From assembly GCA_947626935.1 (NCBI GenBank), contig CANQUD010000003.1:1-64000 (forward strand): DNA of 64,000 nt, in the 5' to 3' direction. A program made the translations under genes and the position numbers. Each line of letters opens with the position of its first letter. Within the stretch, counting starts at the first letter, position 1. This document shows, piece after piece, positions 37,207 through 45,424 of this stretch. This stretch comes from an uncultured Clostridia bacterium. GTDB lineage: Bacteria > Bacillota > Clostridia > Christensenellales > Borkfalkiaceae. Below the pieces are notes generated by a model, which was not told the DNA's origin, ran no database searches, and saw only the letters and a program-made list of their open reading frames with translations.

Positions 37207-39156
37207 TCAATTTCGCAAAGATAAATACACCATGAGGACGGCGATGTCGGCGGGGGAGACCCCCGAGATGCGTTCCGCCTGCCCGAGACTGAGCGGCTTG
37301 ATCTTGTTGAGCTTTTCCCGCGCCTCGAGACGCAGCCCCTCGATCGTTTCGTAGTCGAGGTCGGGCGGAAGGGGCTTCCCTTCCATGCGCCGCGCCTTCT
37401 CCGCTTCCGCCTCCGCCCGCTTGAGGTAGCCCTCGTATCTGATCTCCGTTTCGCAGGAGAGCATGACGTCCTTGGGAAGGTCACGGGGGAGAGAGAAGAC
37501 TTCCGCGATCTCCGAAAGGGGAATGCCGCGGCGGATGAGATCCGCATAGCTGACGCCCGCGGTGAGAGGGGGCTCGCCGTGTTTTCGCACGACCATGTCC
37601 GCGATCCCCTGTTCGGCACGTCCCTTGAGAAGGTCCATGAGTCCGTCCCGCTGTCTTTTGCGGTTTCGGTATACCATGTACCGCCTTTCATCGACAAGCC
37701 CGCAGGCATGTCCGTATTCGGTGAGCCGCAGATCGGCGTTGTCTTGCCGCAGGGAGAGGCGGAATTCCGCCCGCGACGTCATCATGCGATAGGGTTCGTC
37801 CGTGCCCTTCGTGACGAGGTCGTCGAGGAGCACGCCGATGTATGCTTCGTCCCGCCGCAGGACGAGCGGGGGAAGATCTCGCAGCTTGAGCGAGGCGTTA
37901 ATGCCCGCCATGAGTCCCTGCGCCGCCGCTTCCTCATAGCCGCTCGTGCCGTTGATCTGTCCCGCCGTGAAGAGTCCTTCGACGCGCTTATATTCGAGGG
38001 TCGGATAGAGGTCGAGGGAGTCGATGCAGTCGTATTCGATCGCATAGGCATAGCGGACGATGTCGCAGTGTTCGAGTCCCTTGACCGTACGGTACATTTC
38101 TTTCTGCAGATCGTGGGGAAGGGAAGTGGACAGCCCCTGCACGTAGACCTCGGTCGTGTCTGCCCCCTCGGGTTCCAGAAAGAGCTGATGGCGGGGCTTG
38201 TCCGCGAACCGCACGACTTTCGTCTCGATCGAGGGACAGTACCTCGGTCCCGTCGAGGAAATCTGCCCGTTGTAGAGGGGAGCGCGGTCGAGATTTTGAA
38301 GGATGACCTCGTGCGTCCTTTCGTTCGTCCACCCGAGATGGCAGGGCGTCTGCTCTTCGGGGACGGTTTCGTTCAAAAAGGAGAATGGATACGTATTTTC
38401 GCCCGCTTGGACGTCGAGGGCGGAGAAGTCCACCGTCCTTCCGTCGAGACGGGCGGGCGTCCCCGTCTTGAACCGCCTGACGCGAAAGCCGAGGGAGAGA
38501 AGGGACTGCGTGAGCGCGGTCGCCCGCGAGAAGCCGTTCGGACCGCTCTCCGCGACCGTTTCGCCCGTGATCGTCTGCGCGTTGAGATAGACGCCCGTCG
38601 CGACGACGACGGCGCGGCAGGAAAAGATCCCCCCGTACGTCGTCCTGACGCCGACGACGCGAGGGGGAAGAACACCCCTTCCGTCACTGCGCGACACTCC
38701 GTCGAGGGGCGGGCAAGCGGGATCTTGACTCCCCCTTGAGGGGGCGTCATTCAAATTCTCCACCAAGATCTCCGCCGCTTCGCCCTGCACGATGCGAAGA
38801 TTTTTCGTGTGCTCGAGGACGCGCTTCATCTCGGTGTGATACTTGTTCTTATCCACCTGCGCACGGAGAGACTGCACGGCGGCGCCCTTTCCCTCGTTCA
38901 GCATCCGATATTGCAGGGCGCACTTGTCGGCGACGAGACCCATTTCCCCGCCGAGCGCGTCGATCTCACGCACTAAATGCCCCTTCGCCGTACCGCCGAC
39001 GGAGGGGTTGCAGGGCATGAAGCCGATACTGTCGAGATTGAGGGTGAGCATGACGGTCGAACATCCCGTCCGCGCGAGGGCGAGGGCGGCTTCGCACCCC
39101 GCATGTCCCGCGCCGATGACGACGGCGTCAACGCTTCCTTCCGAAAAAGTACGCAT
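37207..39156 (-). CDS. mnmG: tRNA uridine-5-carboxymethylaminomethyl(34) synthesis enzyme MnmG (GidA)
   Basis: DAVVIGAGHAGCEAALALARTG, CNPSVGGTAKGHLVREIDALGGEMG, VVVATGVYLNA, FFTAGQINGTSGYEEAAAQGLMAGIN-like motif. Confidence 0.95.
   Translation of the reverse strand: MRTFSEGSVDAVVIGAGHAGCEAALALARTGCSTVMLTLNLDSIGFMPCNPSVGGTAKGHLVREIDALGGEMGLVADKCALQYRMLNEGKGAAVQSLRAQVDKNKYHTEMKRVLEHTKNLRIVQGEAAEILVENLNDAPSRGSQDPACPPLDGVSRSDGRGVLPPRVVGVRTTYGGIFSCRAVVVATGVYLNAQTITGETVAESGPNGFSRATALTQSLLSLGFRVRRFKTGTPARLDGRTVDFSALDVQAGENTYPFSFLNETVPEEQTPCHLGWTNERTHEVILQNLDRAPLYNGQISSTGPRYCPSIETKVVRFADKPRHQLFLEPEGADTTEVYVQGLSTSLPHDLQKEMYRTVKGLEHCDIVRYAYAIEYDCIDSLDLYPTLEYKRVEGLFTAGQINGTSGYEEAAAQGLMAGINASLKLRDLPPLVLRRDEAYIGVLLDDLVTKGTDEPYRMMTSRAEFRLSLRQDNADLRLTEYGHACGLVDERRYMVYRNRKRQRDGLMDLLKGRAEQGIADMVVRKHGEPPLTAGVSYADLIRRGIPLSEIAEVFSLPRDLPKDVMLSCETEIRYEGYLKRAEAEAEKARRMEGKPLPPDLDYETIEGLRLEAREKLNKIKPLSLGQAERISGVSPADIAVLMVYLSLRN
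38668..38752 (-). repeat. Module D repeat inserted in frame inside mnmG
   Basis: ACACCCCTTCCGTCACTGCGCGACACTCCGTCGAGGGGCGGGCAAGCGGGATCTTGACTCCCCCTTGAGGGGGCGTC; matches the intergenic copy at about 37065-37150. Confidence 0.85.
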
Positions 39157-39189
39157 AGTCGTTGAAATGAATGATTTTGCCTGTTTTTT

Positions 39190-39630
39190 GTTTCCCGAGG
39201 GGGGGATGACGTGGATACCCTTGGCTCCCCTCGGGGGTCCCGCTTTCTCTTGTCGCCCCTCACAGGGGAGATGTCGAGGCGTAGCCGAGACAGAGGGGTT
39301 TTAACCCCTTTGGCTCACTACGTTCGCCACTTCCCCTAAAAGGGGCAGCGAGAGGAAAACTGCGGTGACCCACACCCCTACCCCTCTCCCATGGAGAGGG
39401 TGGACTTGAACCCCCTCCGTGGGAGGGGGATGTCGCAACGCGACAGGGGGTGGGGCGTGTTCTCAATCGCTGCGCGTGGCGGGGTCTCCCCGCCAAAGCG
39501 CACCCCATTTGCCACACTACCGTAGGCTTAATGTCCCTACAAATAACGTGTTCGGAGTGACCTAATTGATGAACAACGTTACATCGCTCGCGCGGATTTA
39601 TTTTGCGAAGCAAAAGAAATCGCGCGAAAT
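39190..39630 (-). repeat. Palindromic repeat island (element A copy 4 on minus strand, module E)
   Basis: Minus strand CGCGCGATTTCTTTTGCTTCGCAAAATAAATCCGCGCG from 39626, then TCATCAATTAGGTCACTCCGAACACGTTAT; module E about 39249-39354 on plus strand. Confidence 0.85.
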
Positions 39631-39635
39631 TAATT

Positions 39636-40973
39636 TTATTGTTTCAGTACCGCGCTCTTGATGTCGTTGACGTCCTTGGTCGTGGCGTCGGAGACCTTCA
39701 TGAGCGAGGCGATCTTGTCGCGCGAGTAGATGACCGTGGCGTGGTCCCTGCCGCCCATCTCCTTTCCGACGGTGACAAGGGGGAGCGCCAGCATTTCGCA
39801 CATGAGATAGGTGCAGATCTGTCTCGCCCGCACGAGTTCCGCCCGCTTGTTCTTGCCGAGAAGGGCGTCCCGCGAGATCGAGAAGTGTGTGCACGTCGCA
39901 TGGATGATGCTCTCGGGGGTGACGACCGCCGTCTCGTCCACATTGATGGCTTCCTGCAGGGCGGTCGCGGCGAGCTTGAGGGTGATCGGCTCCTCATGCA
40001 GTTTGCTCGCAAAGATGACCGTGTTGAGCCTTCCTTCGAGCGTCCGCACGTTGCTGTCTGAATTTTTCGCGAGGAAATTGAGGACATCGTCGGGCACGAC
40101 ATACTTTTTCTCGAGCGCCTTGCGCTTCAGAATGGCGATCTTCGTTTCGAGGTCGGGCGGCTGGATGTCTGCGATGAGTCCCCCCTCGAAGCGGGTGCGG
40201 AGACGTTCCTCGAGCGTTGTCAGGTCCTTTGCGGGGCAGTCGGAAGAGATGACGATCTGCTTATTCTGCGAGGAAAGTTCGTTGAAGGTATGGAAGAAGG
40301 CTTCCTGTACGCCGTATTTCCCCGCCCAGAACTGGATGTCGTCGATGAGGAGCACGTCCACACCCCTGTAGCGGTTGCGGAAGCGGGATTCCCTGCCTTC
40401 GCCCTTCCTTGCAAGGCTGTCGACAAATTCGTTGAGAAACTGTTCGCTCGTCGTGTATTTGACCTTGAGCGTCGGTCTCTTCTCCTTGAGTTCGTTGACG
40501 ATCGCCTGCATCAGGTGCGTCTTGCCGAGACCCGTTCCGCCGTAGATATAGAGGGGATTGTATTCCGCCCCGGGGTTGTTGGCGACCGACCGCGCCGCCG
40601 CATAGACGAACTTGTTGGACGAACCGACGACGAAGGAGTCGAAGGTATAGCGGTTGTCGACCGTGACGGGGGAGTCCTCAAAGGCGTCGGGCAGGTTGTC
40701 GAGGGTGTATTCCTCGCTCCCGTCCACGACGATGGCAACGTCCGAAAGCCCCACATCGGCGGTCTTGACCGCCTCGCGGATCTGGGAAAGATGATGGGTC
40801 GTCACCGTCTTTGCGACGAGTTCATCCTCCGCCTTCAGGACGAGGGTGCGGTTGACGACGTCCACAGGCTCGAGATTCTCGATGAAGGCGCCGTAGGGGA
40901 TGGGCATGACGAGCTGCTTGATGCGCTCGCGGATCTTCGCCCAAAGATAATCGTACTCTGTTTTTTTTGCCAT
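39636..40973 (-). CDS. dnaA: Chromosomal replication initiator protein DnaA
   Basis: YIYGGTGLGKTHLMQAI, LLIDDIQFWAGKYGVQEAFFHTFNEL, GGRDHATVIYSRDKI. Confidence 0.97.
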   Translation of the reverse strand: MAKKTEYDYLWAKIRERIKQLVMPIPYGAFIENLEPVDVVNRTLVLKAEDELVAKTVTTHHLSQIREAVKTADVGLSDVAIVVDGSEEYTLDNLPDAFEDSPVTVDNRYTFDSFVVGSSNKFVYAAARSVANNPGAEYNPLYIYGGTGLGKTHLMQAIVNELKEKRPTLKVKYTTSEQFLNEFVDSLARKGEGRESRFRNRYRGVDVLLIDDIQFWAGKYGVQEAFFHTFNELSSQNKQIVISSDCPAKDLTTLEERLRTRFEGGLIADIQPPDLETKIAILKRKALEKKYVVPDDVLNFLAKNSDSNVRTLEGRLNTVIFASKLHEEPITLKLAATALQEAINVDETAVVTPESIIHATCTHFSISRDALLGKNKRAELVRARQICTYLMCEMLALPLVTVGKEMGGRDHATVIYSRDKIASLMKVSDATTKDVNDIKSAVLKQ

Positions 40974-40991
40974 TTTATCCTCGCAAATGAT

Positions 40992-41019
40992 TTGAGTTTT
41001 TTCGGGAATTTGATATAAT
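40992..41019 (+). promoter_or_regulatory. Putative recF promoter
   Basis: TTGAGT - 16 nt - TATAAT. Confidence 0.5.
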
Positions 41020-41098
41020 AAGCAAGAGGGGATCTCCCCGTAACTCCATTATAATACAAATTCGCCCGAAAAGAAAGTGATTTTGCGGATAAATCGTC

Positions 41099-42181
41099 AT
41101 GGTGATCAAAAAATTGACCTTGCACAACTTCAGAAATTATGAGGATGAGGCCTTTTCCTTCGACGAAGGTCTCAATGTGCTCACAGGCAAGAACGCACAG
41201 GGCAAGACCAACTGCGCCGAGGCAGTCTACTACCTCTGCACGGGGTCCTCGCTGCGCATCCGCCATGACAGACAGCTCATCCGCCACGGCGAAAGCTGCG
41301 CAAGCATTTCCGCGGACGTGAAGAGCCGCTACGGCTCCCTCGCCCTGCGGGCGGATATCTATGAGACCAAACGGGAACTGTTTGTGAACGGAAACAAACT
41401 TTCCCGCGCGGTCGATTTCTTGGGAAACATGAACGCGGTGTTCTTCTCCCCGGGGGAACTCCGCCTCATTCAGGACGGTCCCGACGAGCGGAGACGCTTC
41501 CTGAATTTGAGCATTTCGCAGACGTCGCGGGAGTACTGCACGGCGCTCCTTCGCTACCAGAAGATCCTCGACCAGCGCAACAATCTCCTCAAAAATCACG
41601 ATATATCGATGATTTTGGAGACTTTGCCCGTATGGGACGAGCAGATGAGCCTGTATGCTTCCCGCCTCATTTCGCGCAGACGGGCGTTTTTGAGGCAGCT
41701 CTCTCCCCTTGCGGAAGAGGCGCATGCCTTCCTTACGGACGGGGCGGAACGCCTTACGGTCGGCGCCGAAGAGCGGGAAGAGTCGGAAGAGCAGATCCGC
41801 ACAAGACTGTTAAAGGAATTTGACTATTCGCGGGAGAGAGACCTGCGGCTCGGCTTCACGACGGTGGGACCGCACCGCGACGACGTCAAGATCGCCATTG
41901 ACGGGGAAGAGGCGCGGGGATTTGCCTCGCAGGGACAGGCGCGGACGGCGGCGCTCTCCCTCAAGCTCGCCGAACTCAAGATCTTCGAGACGCTGACGGG
42001 GGAGCCGCCTGTGCTCATTCTCGACGATGTCATGAGCGAACTCGACCTTCCGCGGCGGAAGAAACTCCTTTCCCGCATCAGGGACGTGCAGTGTATCCTC
42101 ACCTGCACGCACGCCGAGCGCGTCCTCTACGGGACGGACTGCAAAAAAATCAGGATCCAAGGGGGGAAGATCGTTCCATGA
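41099..42181 (+). CDS. recF: DNA replication/repair protein RecF
   Basis: MVIKKLTLHNFRNYEDEAFSFDEGLNVLTGKNAQGKTNCAEAVYY, VGPHRDDVKIAIDG, ILDDVMSELD. Confidence 0.95.
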   Translation: MVIKKLTLHNFRNYEDEAFSFDEGLNVLTGKNAQGKTNCAEAVYYLCTGSSLRIRHDRQLIRHGESCASISADVKSRYGSLALRADIYETKRELFVNGNKLSRAVDFLGNMNAVFFSPGELRLIQDGPDERRRFLNLSISQTSREYCTALLRYQKILDQRNNLLKNHDISMILETLPVWDEQMSLYASRLISRRRAFLRQLSPLAEEAHAFLTDGAERLTVGAEEREESEEQIRTRLLKEFDYSRERDLRLGFTTVGPHRDDVKIAIDGEEARGFASQGQARTAALSLKLAELKIFETLTGEPPVLILDDVMSELDLPRRKKLLSRIRDVQCILTCTHAERVLYGTDCKKIRIQGGKIVP

Positions 42182-42999
42182 GGGCGGACCTGCACATCCA
42201 CACCTACTATTCGGACGGCAGACATTCCCCCGAGGAGATCGCCGCCTTTGCAAAGGGGAACGGCGTCTCCCTCATCGCCGTGACCGACCACGACTCCATG
42301 GACGGCATGGACGAAAAGCGTGCGGCGGCAACGGAGAGGGGACTTCTCTTCGTGAACGGCTGGGAAGTGTCCGCCTATGCGGGCTGCAAGGTGCATGTTC
42401 TCGGCTATTGCTGCCAAAAAACGCACGCTTATGATGCGTTTTTGCAGGAGAGAAAGGAAGGCGCCCTTCTCCGTGCAGCCGATATCCTGAAGAAGGCGAA
42501 CGCCTATCTTCACACCCGCGTGACGGTCGAAGATGCGATCGCCGAGATGGCGGTGAAGGACTCCCCGCTCCACACCATGCACATCGTGCGGGCGGTCGCC
42601 AAGGCGGTGAACGCTTCCCCGACGCAGCTTTACCCCGTCCTCTTCGACGTCGGGAAGCCCGCCTATTCGGAGATCGGCAGACCCTCTCCCTTCGACGCGC
42701 TCGAGGTCATCCATGAGACGGGCGGGATCGCCTCGCTCGCCCACCCGGGGCGCATTCAGATGGGGGAAGAGGAGAAGCTCAAACTCATGGACGCCCTCGT
42801 TGAACGGGGGCTGGACGGAATAGAAACCGTCCATTCGCAGCATACTTTGGAAGAGACGGAGCGCTTTCGGCGCTATGCCGCGGAGCGGGGACTCCTCATG
42901 ACGGGCGGATCGGACTTCCATGCAGACGGTTCTCCGAGAAAGATCGGCGAGCCGCCCTTTGTCCCCGATGAAAGACTCCTGTCGGCGCTCGGTCTTTGA
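42178..42999 (+). CDS. PHP domain metal-dependent phosphoesterase
   Basis: ATG 42178 overlaps the recF stop; MRADLHIHTYYSDGRHSPEEIA, AVTDHDSMDG, GGSDFHAD. Confidence 0.9.
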   Translation: MRADLHIHTYYSDGRHSPEEIAAFAKGNGVSLIAVTDHDSMDGMDEKRAAATERGLLFVNGWEVSAYAGCKVHVLGYCCQKTHAYDAFLQERKEGALLRAADILKKANAYLHTRVTVEDAIAEMAVKDSPLHTMHIVRAVAKAVNASPTQLYPVLFDVGKPAYSEIGRPSPFDALEVIHETGGIASLAHPGRIQMGEEEKLKLMDALVERGLDGIETVHSQHTLEETERFRRYAAERGLLMTGGSDFHADGSPRKIGEPPFVPDERLLSALGL

Positions 43000-43008
43000 G
43001 AGGAGCGA

Positions 43009-44229
43009 ATGAAAAAACAAATGATACTCTTTGCGCTCTCTCTTTTGGGGAGCGCTCTTTTTTTGGGCGGCTGGACGTTCGGCAGAGTGAAACAGGGGGT
43101 CGTCGTCGACGGCGTCGAGGTCGGCGGACTCTCCTTCGCGGCGGCGGAACGGGAAGTCCGCCTTCGTCTCCGCTCCGCGCTCCCGCCCTTCATCGTCCGC
43201 ACGGAAGAGGGGGACGAACTGTTCGAGACGGGCTTTACGGACGACCTTGACAGCCTTCTCCGCCACGCAAAGAGGGGGGAAGAGCTGCACGCGAACATCG
43301 CAAGGATCTGGGTGGACGCCGAAGAAGAACTCTCCGCCCTCTGTCAAAGGCACACAATTCCGCCGCAGGACGCGACGCTGTCATTTTCGGCAAGAGGGTT
43401 CGCATATTCCAAGGAAAAAGTTGGAATGGGGTGCGATTTTCAGAGACTTCTCTCCGACGTGACGGAAGCGCTCAACGAGGGTCGGACGGAAGTTTTTCTG
43501 CATACATTCCCCATTTTTCCGAAAGAGACGGAAAAAACTTTGCGTGCGCGTACGCAGGCGCTCGCTTCCTATACAACGTACTATGACGCCGCCAACACGT
43601 CCCGCGCCCACAACATCGCCCTCGCCGCGAGCAGGCTTTCGGGGTCGGCGATCGGTCCCGGGGAAGAGTTCTCCTTCAACGCCGCCGTCGGCAAGCGGAC
43701 GCGCGAAAACGGCTTCGAAGAGGCGAAGGTCATCAGCGGCGGGGAATTCGTGACGGGCGTCGGGGGCGGGGTGTGCCAAACGAGCACGACGCTCATGAAT
43801 GCCGCGCTCCTTGCGGGGTTGAAGGTCACGGAGAGCCGTCCCCACTCCCTTGCGGTCGGCTATGTTCCGCCCTCGCGGGATGCCATGGTCTCCGACGGCT
43901 CCGACCTCAAATTCGTCAACCCGTACGATGTTCCCGTCTATCTTTTGGGACTTGCGGGCGGCGGAAAGGTGCAGTTCACCTTCTACGGTCTCCCCGACGG
44001 CAGGACATACGAGGTCGAGAGCAAGGTGCTGCTGACCGCCGAACCGCCCGCGGAGAAGATCGTGGAAGGGGATGAGGACGGATGGATCCGTGCGCCCAAG
44101 CAGGGGATCGCGAGCGAGAGCTATCTGCTCGTCTATCGGGACGGAACACTGCTCTCCCGCACCCTTCTCCGCCGCGACACCTACGCCGCCGTGCAGGGAA
44201 TACGGCAAGTCAAGAGGGAAGAGGAGTAG
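43009..44229 (+). CDS. VanW family protein
   Basis: Signal anchor; NIALAASRLSGSAIGPGEEFSFNAAVGKRTRENGFEEAKVISGGEFVTGVGGGVCQTSTTLMNAALLAGL. Confidence 0.9.
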   Translation: MKKQMILFALSLLGSALFLGGWTFGRVKQGVVVDGVEVGGLSFAAAEREVRLRLRSALPPFIVRTEEGDELFETGFTDDLDSLLRHAKRGEELHANIARIWVDAEEELSALCQRHTIPPQDATLSFSARGFAYSKEKVGMGCDFQRLLSDVTEALNEGRTEVFLHTFPIFPKETEKTLRARTQALASYTTYYDAANTSRAHNIALAASRLSGSAIGPGEEFSFNAAVGKRTRENGFEEAKVISGGEFVTGVGGGVCQTSTTLMNAALLAGLKVTESRPHSLAVGYVPPSRDAMVSDGSDLKFVNPYDVPVYLLGLAGGGKVQFTFYGLPDGRTYEVESKVLLTAEPPAEKIVEGDEDGWIRAPKQGIASESYLLVYRDGTLLSRTLLRRDTYAAVQGIRQVKREEE

Positions 44230-44755
44230 GCTCTCATACCCTCTCCATGGGAGGGTGGTAGGGGTGTGGGTCACCGCTTTTCTCGTCGCCCCTCACAGGG
44301 GAGATGTCACGAGCAACGCGAGTGACAGAGGGGTTTTGAAACCCCTTTCCCCTCGCAAGCTCGGGGACTTCCCCTAAAAGGGGCAGCGAGGGGTACAACT
44401 TCTCCCCGTCCCCCGTACGTCATTCCGAACGCATGTGAGGAATCTCGTCCTTGAGATTTCTCGGCTACGCCTCGAAATGACGTGAATGCAGAGTCCCCTT
44501 GTCGCCCCTCACAGGGGAGATGTCGAGGCGTAGCCGAGACAGAGGGGTTTCAAAACCCCTTTCCCCTCGCAAGCTCGGGGACTGTCTCGGACGGGTAGAG
44601 ACCCGTCCTCGGTCACCGTTCGCGCGGGATAATGCGCTCACTCACCGCAAAACGCAGCGCACAGCACACCGTGCTGATGCGCAAGAATTGCGTTTTGCGA
44701 CCCTAAAAGGGGCAGCGAGACCTGACGCCCCACTGGGGTAAGCAAATTCCATGGC
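44225..44755 (+). repeat. Palindromic repeat island (two module E copies, module F, module G)
   Basis: Module E about 44281-44392 and 44498-44720; module F with ACGTCATT/AATGACGT arms 44417-44483; module G stem GGACGGGTagagACCCGTCC 44589-44608. Confidence 0.85.
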
Positions 44756-44808
44756 AACATCGATTTTTAATTTTTCATGTTCAATTTTCAATTTCGATCG
44801 AAAAACGG

Positions 44809-44837
44809 TTGCATTCTTTTCGGAAATCGTATATAAT
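44809..44837 (+). promoter_or_regulatory. rplS promoter
   Basis: TTGCAT - 17 nt - TATAAT. Confidence 0.65.
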
Positions 44838-44905
44838 GGCACTTGACTTCGGGCGGTCCTCTGCCGAAAGGGGCACGAACGCCGCGTATTACAGGAGGTA
44901 AAGTC

Positions 44906-45247
44906 ATGGGACTCATCGAGCAGATCGAAGCGGAAGGCTTGAAAGAGAATGTCCCCCAGTTCAATGTCGGTGACACCGTCAAGGTCGGCTACCGTATCAT
45001 CGAAGGCGGGAAAGAGCGTATCCAGAACTTCGAAGGCGTCGTCATTGCCAAAAAGGGCGGCAGCATCCGCGAGACCTTCACCGTCCGCCGTCTTTCGTTC
45101 GGCGTCGGCGTCGAGCGCTGCTTCCCGCTCCACTCTCCCAAGGTCGCGTATGTCAACGTGGTGAGAGCGGGCAAAGTCCGCAGAGCAAAGCTGTACTATC
45201 TGCGCGGACGTACGGGCAAGGCTGCCAAGATCAAGGAAAAGAAGTAA
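44906..45247 (+). CDS. rplS: 50S ribosomal protein L19
   Basis: ATG 44906 after [66 protein letters not shown]. Confidence 0.97.
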   Translation: MGLIEQIEAEGLKENVPQFNVGDTVKVGYRIIEGGKERIQNFEGVVIAKKGGSIRETFTVRRLSFGVGVERCFPLHSPKVAYVNVVRAGKVRRAKLYYLRGRTGKAAKIKEKK

Positions 45248-45255
45248 AAAAAATC

Positions 45256-45289
45256 GGGTCTGCCGAAGGTCACGGCGGACCCTTTTTTT
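45256..45289 (+). terminator. rplS terminator
   Basis: GGGTCTGCCGaaggtcaCGGCGGACCC followed by TTTTTTT. Confidence 0.85.
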
Positions 45290-45361
45290 GTCCGTTTCCC
45301 CGAGAGAAGGGGAGTTCGGAGAAGTTGTAAAAAAAATTTGTATAAAATGTCCGAAAAATCA

Positions 45362-45390
45362 TTTACAATTTTAACGCAATCGGTTAGAAT
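45362..45390 (+). promoter_or_regulatory. Putative promoter for the membrane glycosyltransferase-like gene
   Basis: TTTACA - 17 nt - TAGAAT. Confidence 0.5.
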
Positions 45391-45424
45391 AGAAAATACT
45401 AACTTATAATAGGAAATACCTCTT

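Noticed and set aside
38640-38770. mnmG frameshift/pseudogene
   Set aside because: Reading frame stays open through the insert and both flanks match MnmG; more consistent with in-frame insertion.
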